A DNA stretch of 13,770 nucleotides. Origin: Erythrobacter sp. (GTDB lineage: Bacteria > Pseudomonadota > Alphaproteobacteria > Sphingomonadales > Sphingomonadaceae). The translations under genes and the position numbers were made by a program. Position 1 is the stretch's first letter; each line of letters starts with the position of its first letter. Under the pieces are notes generated by a model that was not told the DNA's origin, did no database searches, and saw only the letters and a list, made by a program, of their open reading frames with translations. The stretch covers positions 1 through 13,770 of the forward strand of contig JANQTR010000162.1 of NCBI GenBank assembly GCA_030731635.1. Direction: 5' to 3'. This document shows, piece after piece, positions 1 to 6,312 of this stretch.

Positions 1-25
1 TCCCTATCGCCGCACCAGCGTCGTA

Positions 26-44
26 GGAAAGCGCGCCGCTTTCC
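26..44. terminator. Strong hairpin, possible factor-independent terminator without T-tract
   Basis: A perfect 8-bp inverted repeat (GGAAAGCG at 26-33, CGCTTTCC at 37-44) is separated by only three bases. A stop codon TAG at 24-26 closes one plus-strand frame entering from the left edge, so the hairpin could end transcription of a gene lying before the window. No run of T follows, so it is not a classical intrinsic terminator. The upstream gene cannot be identified from this short remnant. The rest of 45-243 holds no convincing gene. Confidence 0.35.
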
Positions 45-243
45 CGTCGCCCCCCACCGCACCATCGCCTTGTCGCATGCACCGCACGGTTCGGCCTGCG
101 CGATCCTTAATCGCAACTATTTCTCAGCCGTTGCGTAACCATAGTGTCACTGCGACCTAATCGAGCATGACTGCCCTGTTCATCCCGCTGCAATTCGGCA
201 GCTGGCAAAGACAGGCTGCAACCAACCATTCACGAGCCACCTT

Positions 244-420
244 ATGCGCCTTTTTTCGTCTGATCTGATCCGCCAATTCGGCATCGGCTTTGTCGTGGGC
301 GCGTTGCTGATCGCCGGGGCCAATGCTGAAAACTGGGGCGATGCGGTTGCTTCGCCCGCGCAGGCAGCAGAAGCACTCAAGGCGCCGGCACCTTCGGCAG
401 AGTTCGTGATCGCTCGTTAA
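244..420 (+). CDS. Small exported or membrane-anchored hypothetical protein (58 aa)
   Basis: A 58-residue frame starts at ATG 244 and stops at TAA 418-420. The N-terminus has basic residues followed by a hydrophobic stretch (about residues 12-28, FGIGFVVGALLIAGANA) ending in a possible signal-peptidase site ANA. The remainder is an Ala/Pro-rich tail of about 30 residues. The reading frame is the same as that of msrA, which follows after 12 bases. The AAGGA that serves as msrA ribosome-binding site overlaps the TAA stop of this gene, so the two are probably cotranscribed and perhaps translationally coupled. I do not recognise the family. It has no strong Shine-Dalgarno of its own. It could be a leader peptide rather than a functional protein, but the orderly signal-like N-terminus and position favour a real small gene. 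Confidence 0.6.
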   Translation: MRLFSSDLIRQFGIGFVVGALLIAGANAENWGDAVASPAQAAEALKAPAPSAEFVIAR

Positions 421-432
421 GGACGCTATCCC

Positions 433-1116
433 ATGAATCGCATTGCTGCTTTGCTCGTTGCCGGATCGCTGGCGCTGAGCGCCTGTGCGGGTCCGGCCAT
501 TGCTGCTGAAGAACCCGTCAACGCACCCGCCGCCGCGCGCGTCGCCAAAGAAGCCAAAGGCCTCAAGACCGCGATCTTTGCCGGCGGCTGCTTCTGGGGC
601 GTTGAAGGCGTGTTCAGCCATGTGAAGGGCGTGAAATCCGCCGTTTCGGGCTATCATGGCGGCAATGCGGCATCGGCCAAGTATGACATGATCGGCAGCG
701 GCGTGACCGGCCATGCCGAAAGCGTCAGGATCACCTATGATCCCGCCGTGGTGCGGTATGATGAATTGCTGCGGATCTTTTTCTCGGTCGTGGCCGATCC
801 GACCTTGAAGAACCGTCAGGGCCCGGATGTCGGCTCGCACTACCGCAGCGCGATTGTGCCGCTGAACAAGGAACAGGCCGCCGTCGCCCGCGCCTATATC
901 GCGCAGCTCGACAAGGCGGGCCTGTGGAAGCGGCCGATTGTTACCGCGATTGAATCTTACAAGGCGTTCTACCCGGCCGAAGCCTATCATCAGGATTACA
1001 TGGCGATCAATCCGCGCTCTGGCTACATTGTGCGCTGGGATGCGCCCAAGGTGGCGGCGTTGAAGGCGATGTTCCCGAACAATTACCGTGCCGAATTCCT
1101 GCGCGACGCGGGTTAA
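433..1116 (+). CDS. msrA: Peptide-methionine (S)-S-oxide reductase MsrA, predicted lipoprotein
   Basis: MsrA reduces methionine-S-sulfoxide in proteins back to methionine. The catalytic motif GCFWG is at residues 52-56 with nucleophile Cys53. GHAE, GSHYRS (usual form GTQYRS) and YHQDY, all typical of the family, follow in order. The N-terminus is a signal peptide ending in a lipobox LSAC with Cys18. Alanine at +2 suggests sorting to the outer membrane, so the enzyme probably acts in the periplasm; a signal-peptidase-I site at AIAA is an alternative. After Cys53 there is no other cysteine, so the C-terminal resolving cysteines of E. coli MsrA are absent and recycling must use another thiol partner. 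Start ATG 433 has AAGGA ten bases upstream. It is 227 aa, normal for an exported MsrA. Confidence 0.95.
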   Translation: MNRIAALLVAGSLALSACAGPAIAAEEPVNAPAAARVAKEAKGLKTAIFAGGCFWGVEGVFSHVKGVKSAVSGYHGGNAASAKYDMIGSGVTGHAESVRITYDPAVVRYDELLRIFFSVVADPTLKNRQGPDVGSHYRSAIVPLNKEQAAVARAYIAQLDKAGLWKRPIVTAIESYKAFYPAEAYHQDYMAINPRSGYIVRWDAPKVAALKAMFPNNYRAEFLRDAG

Positions 1117-1122
1117 TCACAC

Positions 1123-1151
1123 TGGCGAAGGTTCCCATGCGCGCCTATATC
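1123..1151 (+). promoter_or_regulatory. Candidate promoter for a leaderless zur-like mRNA
   Basis: A -10-like hexamer TATATC at 1146-1151 lies 17 bases after a weak -35-like TGGCGA at 1123-1128. A start site 7-8 bases after the -10 would fall at about 1158-1159, on or next to the ATG at 1159. No Shine-Dalgarno precedes that ATG. Together these suggest a leaderless transcript. The -35 match is poor, so this needs 5'-end mapping. Confidence 0.4.
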
Positions 1152-1163
1152 CTCGCGCATGGG
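1134..1163. promoter_or_regulatory. Perfect 10-bp inverted repeat across the start of the zur-like gene
   Basis: CCCATGCGCG at 1134-1143 is matched exactly by CGCGCATGGG at 1154-1163 with a 10-base spacer. The right arm contains the ATG (1159-1161) of the next gene and the spacer holds a TATATC -10-like hexamer. As DNA it could be an operator covering the promoter, possibly for autoregulation. As RNA in a transcript reading through from msrA it would fold into a hairpin hiding the start codon. It could also act as the 3' end of the msrA transcript, although no T-tract follows. It does not resemble the AT-rich Zur boxes I know from other alphaproteobacteria. Confidence 0.6.
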
Positions 1164-1623
1164 ACAACACGCACACACGCATAATGAACACAGCGGCGCC
1201 AGCCTGGTCGCCGAGGCCAGCCGCGCCCTGATTGCGGCTGGCGAACAGTGGACCGCGATGCGCGAATCAGTGTTCACCGAACTTGCCCGCCACGAACGCC
1301 CGGTGTCGGCCTATGACATCGCCGACAATCTTTCAGCCGCGCGCGGCAAGCGGGTGGCGCCCAATTCCGTCTACCGCATTCTTGATGTGTTTGTGGCCAA
1401 CAACCTCGCGCTGCGGGTTGAAAGCGCCAATGCCTATCTCGCCAACACCCATCCGGGCTGCGCGCATGATTGCATCTTTCTGGTCTGCGACGAATGCGGC
1501 GAAGCCGCCCATGTCGATGACGAGGAGGTCAGCCGCGCAGTCCGTGCCATTGCCACCGCACGCGCATTCAAGGCGGAACGCCCGGTGCTGGAAATTCGCG
1601 GATTGTGCAAAGCCTGCACCTGA
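1159..1623 (+). CDS. zur: Fur-family transcriptional regulator, Zur-like
   Basis: A 154-residue Fur-superfamily protein, probably the zinc-uptake regulator. The winged-helix DNA-binding part is about residues 15-90, with the recognition-helix region around APNSVYRIL (67-75). The C-terminal half has CIFLVCDECG with Cys110 and Cys113 and ends in GLCKAC with Cys150 and Cys153. That is the four-cysteine structural zinc site, and the spacing closely resembles E. coli Zur. Cys101, His103 and Cys105 lie near the expected sensory site. The N-terminus is His-rich (His4, 6, 8, 11), which may add metal binding. ATG 1159 is the only start that keeps the whole first helix, but it lacks a Shine-Dalgarno and sits in a perfect inverted repeat. 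Fur-family members with other metals cannot be fully excluded, but the cysteine pattern favours zinc. Confidence 0.85.
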   Translation: MGQHAHTHNEHSGASLVAEASRALIAAGEQWTAMRESVFTELARHERPVSAYDIADNLSAARGKRVAPNSVYRILDVFVANNLALRVESANAYLANTHPGCAHDCIFLVCDECGEAAHVDDEEVSRAVRAIATARAFKAERPVLEIRGLCKACT

Positions 1624-1641
1624 GACGCGTTTGAGGCGCAC

Positions 1642-1658
1642 ACCGCCATTGGCGGTTT
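1642..1658 (+). terminator. Short stem-loop after the zur-like gene
   Basis: ACCGCC at 1642-1647 pairs with GGCGGT at 1651-1656 across a three-base loop and is followed by only TTT. It lies 18 bases after the TGA of the zur-like gene. It is a plausible weak intrinsic terminator. A second small dyad (TTGCC/GGCAA, 1665-1677) follows directly. Confidence 0.45.
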
Positions 1659-1779
1659 AACCCCTTGCCGGTGGCAATCCGCTGGCCCGGAATGCCACTT
1701 TGACCGGGCAGCACTTTGCCCCAGTCAAAACGCAGCAGCCCTCGGCAAGGCCTTCAAGAACATCTCAAGCAACGCTGAA

Positions 1780-1806
1780 TCGACAGTCCGGTTTTCAGTG
1801 TGTAAT
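1780..1806 (+). promoter_or_regulatory. Candidate dxs promoter with very short or no leader
   Basis: TGTAAT at 1801-1806 matches five of six -10 consensus bases. TCGACA at 1780-1785 matches five of six -35 bases, although the 15-bp spacer is short. The start site would fall around 1812-1815, immediately before ATG 1816. No Shine-Dalgarno is visible in the preceding bases, so the dxs message may be leaderless or nearly so. The remainder of 1659-1779 shows no gene or recognisable riboswitch. Confidence 0.35.
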
Positions 1807-1815
1807 GCTACCCCT

Positions 1816-3759
1816 ATGACACAATCGCCTGACACTCCTTTGCTTGATCTGGTTGACACTCCCGACGATCTGCGCCGCCTGAAGCCCGAACAGCTCCGCC
1901 AACTCGCCGATGAACTGCGCACCGAAATGATCGATGCGGTCAGCACGTCTGGCGGGCATCTGGGATCGGGTCTGGGCGTGGTCGAACTGACCGTGGCGTT
2001 GCACTATGTTTTCAACACCCCGCAGGACAAGCTGGTGTGGGACGTGGGCCACCAATGCTATCCGCACAAGATCATTACCGGGCGGCGTGACCGCATCCGC
2101 ACGCTGCGGCAAGGCGGGGGGCTTTCGGGCTTCACCAAGCGCAGCGAGAGCGAATATGACCCGTTCGGCGCGGCGCACTCGTCAACCTCGATCAGTGCCG
2201 CATTGGGCTTCGCGATGGCCAACAAGATGCAGGGCCGGCCAGGTCGCGGCATCGCGGTGATCGGTGATGGTTCGATGAGCGCAGGCATGGCCTATGAAGC
2301 GATGAACAACGCGGCGGCTGCCGGTAATCGCCTCGTCGTGATCCTCAATGATAATGACATGTCGATCGCGCCGCCGGTCGGCGGGCTTTCGGCGTACCTT
2401 GCGCGCATGGTGTCGTCTTCGGAATATCTCGGCATCCGCAGCCTCGCCAGCCGCGCGGTGAAGAAGATGAGCCGGCGGTTGCACGACACCATCGGCAAGG
2501 CCGAAGAATTCACCCGCGGCATGGTGACCGGCGGGACGCTGTTTGAAGAACTGGGCTTCTACTATGTCGGCCCGATTGACGGGCACAATCTTGATCACCT
2601 GCTGCCCGTGCTCGAAAATGTGCGCGACACATCCGAAGGCCCGGTGTTGATCCATGTCGTCACCGAAAAGGGCAAAGGCTACGCGCCTGCTGAAAACAGC
2701 GCCGACAAATATCACGGCGTACCCAAATTCAACGTCATCACCGGCGAAAAGAGCAAGAGCGCGCCCGGAGCGCCCGCCTATCAGGACGTATTCGGCCTGA
2801 CGCTGGCGAAGCTGGCCGAAACCGATGATCGCATCTGCGCGATCACCGCCGCCATGCCTTCGGGCACCGGGGTGGACAAATTCGCCAAGGCGCACCCCAC
2901 CCGCACGTTCGACGTCGGGATTGCCGAACAGCACGCGGTGACCTTTGCCGCAGGGCTGGCCGCTGAAGGCATGCGGCCGTTCGCAGCGATTTATTCGACC
3001 TTCCTGCAACGCGCCTATGATCAGGTGGTGCATGATGTCTGCATCCAGAACCTGCCCGTACGCTTTGCGATTGACCGCGCGGGTCTGGTCGGCGCGGACG
3101 GGGCGACCCATGCCGGGTCGTTCGACGTGACCTATCTCGCCACTCTGCCCAACATGGTGGTGATGGCCGCCGCTGATGAGGCGGAACTGGTCCACATGAC
3201 CTACACCGCCGCCGAATATGACGATGGCCCGATCGCCTTCCGCTATCCGCGCGGCAATGGCACCGGGGTGCCCCTGCCCGAGGTTCCGGTGAAGCTTGAA
3301 ATCGGCAAGGGCCGGGTGGTGCGAGACGGCACCAAGGTCGCGATCCTGTCACTCGGCGCGCGGCTGGCCGAAGCGTTGAAGGCGGCTGACGTGCTGGAGG
3401 CCAAGGGGCTTTCCACCACGGTCGCCGACATGCGCTTTGCCAAGCCATTGGACGAAGACCTGATCGCCCGCCTGATGCGCACACATGAAGTGGTGGTGAC
3501 GGTGGAAGAAGGCTCCATTGGCGGGCTGGGCGCGCATGTGCTGACCTTTGCCAGCGACGAAGGCCTGATCGATGGCGACAGCGGCAACGGCGCGCTCAAG
3601 GTGCGCACCTTGCGCCTGCCCGATACCTTCATCGATCACGAAGATCCGATGAAGCAGTACGATCAGGCAGGCCTCAACGCCCCGCAGATTGTCGAGACGG
3701 TGCTGAAGGCGCTGAAGCACAACAGCGCCGGGGTTGCGGGCGAAGAGGCGCGTGCCTGA
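1816..3759 (+). CDS. dxs: 1-deoxy-D-xylulose-5-phosphate synthase
   Basis: Dxs condenses pyruvate and glyceraldehyde-3-phosphate to deoxyxylulose phosphate using thiamine diphosphate, the first and often limiting step of the MEP isoprenoid pathway; the product also feeds thiamine and pyridoxal synthesis. From ATG 1816 it is 647 aa (E. coli about 620). GGHLG (His48) lies near the N-terminus. The thiamine-diphosphate/Mg motif starts with GDG at 150-152 and continues to LNDND (Asn178, Asn180). The pyrimidine-domain catalytic glutamate is Glu371 in GIAEQHA. The DRAGLVGADGATHAG segment is characteristic of Dxs. The C-terminal transketolase domain is complete. A frame six codons longer begins at GTG 1798, but those residues look unlike Dxs N-termini and ATG is preferred. 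A small membrane-protein gene follows almost without a gap. Confidence 0.97.
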   Translation: MTQSPDTPLLDLVDTPDDLRRLKPEQLRQLADELRTEMIDAVSTSGGHLGSGLGVVELTVALHYVFNTPQDKLVWDVGHQCYPHKIITGRRDRIRTLRQGGGLSGFTKRSESEYDPFGAAHSSTSISAALGFAMANKMQGRPGRGIAVIGDGSMSAGMAYEAMNNAAAAGNRLVVILNDNDMSIAPPVGGLSAYLARMVSSSEYLGIRSLASRAVKKMSRRLHDTIGKAEEFTRGMVTGGTLFEELGFYYVGPIDGHNLDHLLPVLENVRDTSEGPVLIHVVTEKGKGYAPAENSADKYHGVPKFNVITGEKSKSAPGAPAYQDVFGLTLAKLAETDDRICAITAAMPSGTGVDKFAKAHPTRTFDVGIAEQHAVTFAAGLAAEGMRPFAAIYSTFLQRAYDQVVHDVCIQNLPVRFAIDRAGLVGADGATHAGSFDVTYLATLPNMVVMAAADEAELVHMTYTAAEYDDGPIAFRYPRGNGTGVPLPEVPVKLEIGKGRVVRDGTKVAILSLGARLAEALKAADVLEAKGLSTTVADMRFAKPLDEDLIARLMRTHEVVVTVEEGSIGGLGAHVLTFASDEGLIDGDSGNGALKVRTLRLPDTFIDHEDPMKQYDQAGLNAPQIVETVLKALKHNSAGVAGEEARA

Positions 3760-3766
3760 CGGATTG

Positions 3767-4321
3767 ATGAGCGGCGCGCCCGAAGCTTTCGTGGCGCGCT
3801 TTTCCATTCCCAAGCTGCTGCTGTGGGCCATTCTGTCCGCCGGGATGGCAATGATGTGCTTTCCCGTTGCGCTCAGCGGTCTGGCAAGCGGCGCGTTGGT
3901 CGGGCTTGCGCTCGGCCTGACGGGTGCGGTCGGGGTGCTGTTCTTCGGCGGGATCGCCGCTGTCCACTCTCTGCGCCTGTTCGACCGGCGCGCGCAGGTG
4001 ATCATCGACGGGCACGGGCTTTATGTCCGTTCGCATGGCGCGGGCCGAATAGCGCTGCGTTCGATCAAGGGCATGAAGCGGGATGTGGGGCGCCTCAGCC
4101 TTGGACTGCACAAGCCTGCGAAATATCCGATCGAAACCCGCCACCGCCGTTTCATCTACCGCCTCAATGGCAGCGCGGCGCAGGGGTTCTTCGGGGACGT
4201 GTGGATCTGGACGAATATGCTCGACCAGCCGCAAGCTGCCTTTGCCGATGCGATCATGGCGCACCGCCCGATGACCGAATTCGAGAAGCAGCTGGCCGAA
4301 ACCATCGCGGCAAACCGTTAG
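3767..4321 (+). CDS. Small membrane protein with hydrophobic hairpin and soluble C-terminal domain (STM3941-like)
   Basis: A 184-residue protein. Two hydrophobic segments (about residues 14-31 and 33-56) are joined by a short Gly/Ser turn. A segment reading LFDRRAQVIIDGHGLYVR follows, and the C-terminal part (to about residue 165) is soluble and probably mostly beta, ending in a helix. This layout resembles the STM3941 family, which has a membrane hairpin followed by a PH-like domain; that is recalled similarity, not a search result, and the function is unknown. ATG 3767 lies 7 bases after the dxs stop. An alternative GTG at 3752 would overlap the dxs stop (GTGCCTGA) and has AGAGG three bases upstream. 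Either way it is likely cotranscribed with dxs. Its stop TAG overlaps the TAA of the convergent gene. Confidence 0.8.
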   Translation: MSGAPEAFVARFSIPKLLLWAILSAGMAMMCFPVALSGLASGALVGLALGLTGAVGVLFFGGIAAVHSLRLFDRRAQVIIDGHGLYVRSHGAGRIALRSIKGMKRDVGRLSLGLHKPAKYPIETRHRRFIYRLNGSAAQGFFGDVWIWTNMLDQPQAAFADAIMAHRPMTEFEKQLAETIAANR

Positions 4322-5328
4322 CGCGGCTGGGTGATGACCACCGCTTCCGCACCGCCCGAAGGCTGGATTGGTGCATCATCGGTTTGCGCGGCGGGAGCGG
4401 CGGGGACTGCCTCATCGCTCGGCGCATCCGCGTCCTCCACGGCGGGCTCCTCCACCACCTCGCCCTTCAAGGCCGCAATCTCGCGCTCGCGCCGGGCGAG
4501 ATAGGTTTCGCGCCGCTCACCATAGGGATCGTCTGACGACTTGATTTCCTTCAGTTCAGCATCATCGCGAAGCCGCGAATCCAGACCGTTGATGGCGAAA
4601 TAGGATATGGCATAGGCGGGCCGGTTGAACGGCTTGCCAAACACGAACGGCAGCAGCGCCTGATCCAGCGTCACGCCAATCTGGTCGCGCACCGTGGTCG
4701 GACCGGTGATCGGCAGAAACAGATAGGGCCCCGGCCCGACGCCGTAATAGCCCAGCGTATTGGCAAAGCCGTTGCGGCGATAGGGCAGGCCAACGCCCGG
4801 CTTGGCCGCGACATCGATCAGCCCGCCGATCCCCACTGTGGAGTTGATCGCCATCCGTCCCAACGCGCCAAACGCCTTGCCGACCTTGCCCTGCAACAGA
4901 AAGTTCAGCGCATTGGTCGGCTCACCCAGATTGCGCACGACATTGCCCAGACCATCACGAATCGGTTCGGGCAGGCCAACGCGATAGGCATTGGCCAAAG
5001 GCTCAACCAACACCTCGTCAACCACCTGACTGGCCTGATAGCTGGCCTCGTTGATGCGCTCGGCAGGGTCGGAGGCAGGCGGGCCGTAGCTGCCTTCAAC
5101 CACGATTTCGCCAACCTCCTCCTGCGCGTCGGGGCCTGCGGGTGGCGTTTCTGCTGGTTGTCCGGGCTGCGGCTCTGCTTGCGCCGGGTCAAGCGACCAA
5201 TCCAGCGGGGCGATGGCCGCCGCGGACAAGAACACCGGAGGCGCAGGTGGCGCAGGAGGCAGGTTTGCCGCTGCAAGTGCCGCGCTAAGCAGCGAGGGAG
5301 AGGTGGCAAACGCCATCAGGCTCGGCAA
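4318..5328 (-). CDS. mlaA: MlaA/VacJ-family outer-membrane protein lacking a lipobox
   Basis: MlaA removes mislocalised phospholipids from the outer leaflet of the outer membrane and hands them to the periplasmic Mla shuttle. The MlaA core spans about residues 87-265. It contains PEPIRDGLGNVVRNLGEP, LGRMAINSTVGIGGLIDVA and TLGYYGVGPGPYLFLPITGP, all hallmarks of the family. At 336 aa it is longer than typical, with a Pro/Ala/Glu-rich region after the signal-like N-terminus (about 23-85) and an acidic Ala/Pro tail (290-336). There is no cysteine anywhere, so the usual lipid anchor is missing. EIVVEG at 74-79 resembles a motif near the N-terminus of many sphingomonad TonB-dependent receptors. 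The start is TTG 5328, chosen for a GGAG seven bases upstream; ATG 5316 is the alternative. No other mla genes are in the window. Confidence 0.88.
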   Translation of the reverse strand: MPSLMAFATSPSLLSAALAAANLPPAPPAPPVFLSAAAIAPLDWSLDPAQAEPQPGQPAETPPAGPDAQEEVGEIVVEGSYGPPASDPAERINEASYQASQVVDEVLVEPLANAYRVGLPEPIRDGLGNVVRNLGEPTNALNFLLQGKVGKAFGALGRMAINSTVGIGGLIDVAAKPGVGLPYRRNGFANTLGYYGVGPGPYLFLPITGPTTVRDQIGVTLDQALLPFVFGKPFNRPAYAISYFAINGLDSRLRDDAELKEIKSSDDPYGERRETYLARREREIAALKGEVVEEPAVEDADAPSDEAVPAAPAAQTDDAPIQPSGGAEAVVITQPR

Positions 5329-5335
5329 AATAATT

Positions 5336-5339
5336 CTCC
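5336..5339 (-). promoter_or_regulatory. Shine-Dalgarno deciding the TTG start of the MlaA-like gene
   Basis: On the minus strand GGAG (5339-5336) is followed by seven bases and then TTG at 5328-5326. This is ideal spacing for TTG. The in-frame ATG at 5316 would be 19 bases away and has no ribosome-binding site of its own. The sequence therefore supports a rare TTG start, which may keep translation low. Confidence 0.6.
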
Positions 5340-5364
5340 GTTGTCGTGCCCCCTAACAATACCA

Positions 5365-5389
5365 AGCAAGTCAGGCGCGCCGCCTTGCT
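5365..5389. repeat. Inverted repeat in the divergent mlaA/crotonase intergenic region
   Basis: AGCAAG at 5365-5370 pairs with CTTGCT at 5384-5389, flanking an 8-bp self-complementary GGCGCGCC at 5374-5381. It lies between two divergent genes and could be an operator for either. The spacers on the two sides are three and two bases, so symmetry is imperfect, and chance in GC-rich DNA is possible. The rest of 5340-5453 contains only the AAGG ribosome-binding site of the plus-strand gene. Confidence 0.3.
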
Positions 5390-5453
5390 CTTCCCCCTAC
5401 CCGCCATTAGGCACCGTGAATTATCTGTCGCCATTGTGCAAGGTTGCCCTCCC

Positions 5454-6260
5454 ATGTCCGTAAAATCTCTGATCGAAATCACCCGCGAAGGTCCCATCAC
5501 CATCCTGACGCTTGACCGGGCGGAAACGATGAACCCGCTCGGCGCGCCGGGCGATGGGGATGAATTTGTCGCTGTAGCCAATGCGATCAACCGCGATATG
5601 GAATGCCGGGTGGTGATCCTGACCGGCGCGGGCCGAGCTTTCAGCGCGGGCGGCGATATCAAGGCGATGCAGAACAAGACCGGCACCTTTGGCGGCACCG
5701 CGCCGGCAATTTCGGATGGCTATCGCGACAATATCCACCAGATGCTGCGCGCGCTCTATGGCCTGCGCGTGCCAGTGATTGCGGCGGTCAATGGCCCGGC
5801 GATCGGGCTGGGCTGCGATGTCGCCTGCCTCGCCGATATCCGTATCGCAAGCGAGGCGGCAAAGTTTGGCGTGACCTTCCTCAAACTCGGGATCATCCCC
5901 GGCGATGGCGGCACGTGGATCCTTCCCCGCGTGATCGGGATGAGCCGCGCGGCGGAGCTGTTCTACACCGGCGATGTGATCGATGCCGCGACGGCGAAGG
6001 ATTGGGGCCTCGTCAGCCGCGTGGTCGCGCCTGAGGCATTGATGGACGAAGCCCGCGCGCTCGCCGCGAAGATCGCGATGCTCCCCCCGCACGCGCTGCG
6101 TCACACCAAGAACCTGCTGCGCCAGGGCCAGCAGACCAGCTATGACACCGCGCTGGAACTGGCCGCGAACACGCAGGCGCTGATGCACACCACCGCCGAC
6201 CATGCCGAAGGCGTCGCCGCGCTGATCGAAAAGCGCGGGGCGGTGTTCGAAGGAAATTAG
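5454..6260 (+). CDS. Crotonase/enoyl-CoA hydratase-isomerase family protein
   Basis: A 268-residue crotonase-fold enzyme acting on an acyl-CoA thioester. Oxyanion-hole segments are visible: GAGRAFSAGGDIKAM (58-72) and NGPAIGLGCDVA (113-124). The helix 3 region is KLGIIPGDGGTWILPR (144-159). Of the two catalytic glutamates of enoyl-CoA hydratase 1, the first is replaced by Asp122 and the second by Phe142. Asp151 lies close to the catalytic aspartate of PaaG-type isomerases (PDSGG there, PGDGG here). It is therefore more likely an isomerase or other crotonase than a classical hydratase; the substrate is unknown. Start ATG 5454 has AAGG about ten bases upstream. A longer frame from 5346 has an N-terminus unlike the family and was not used. 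Confidence 0.9.
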   Translation: MSVKSLIEITREGPITILTLDRAETMNPLGAPGDGDEFVAVANAINRDMECRVVILTGAGRAFSAGGDIKAMQNKTGTFGGTAPAISDGYRDNIHQMLRALYGLRVPVIAAVNGPAIGLGCDVACLADIRIASEAAKFGVTFLKLGIIPGDGGTWILPRVIGMSRAAELFYTGDVIDAATAKDWGLVSRVVAPEALMDEARALAAKIAMLPPHALRHTKNLLRQGQQTSYDTALELAANTQALMHTTADHAEGVAALIEKRGAVFEGN

Positions 6261-6282
6261 GCTACGCTTCAGCGATTTGTGG

Positions 6283-6291
6283 TGCTATCCT
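6283..6291 (+). promoter_or_regulatory. Possible extended -10 promoter element
   Basis: TGC followed by TATCCT (6286-6291) resembles an extended -10 element and lies 21 bases before ATG 6313. No good -35 is present. A start near 6298 would give a leader of about 15 bases carrying the strong GGAGGG ribosome-binding site. The gene could instead be read with the crotonase gene, which ends 52 bases upstream. Confidence 0.3.
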
Positions 6292-6312
6292 GAGCGCCTT
6301 CGGAGGGTGGGC

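Noticed and set aside
157..990. 277-aa minus-strand open frame opposite the small ORF and msrA
   Set aside because: It lies antisense to a certain msrA, has no family features and an Arg/His-rich composition typical of frames opposite GC-rich genes.
1624..1815. Possible riboswitch, such as a thiamine-diphosphate element, ahead of dxs
   Set aside because: Only short simple stem-loops are visible; I cannot find the conserved thi-box sequences, and the candidate promoter lies downstream of them.
2182..3195. 337-aa minus-strand open frame inside dxs
   Set aside because: Fully antisense to conserved dxs sequence; His/Gly/Arg-rich with no recognisable domain.
5346..5453. Upstream extension of the crotonase frame
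   Set aside because: The added residues are unlike crotonase N-termini and ATG 5454 has its own ribosome-binding site.
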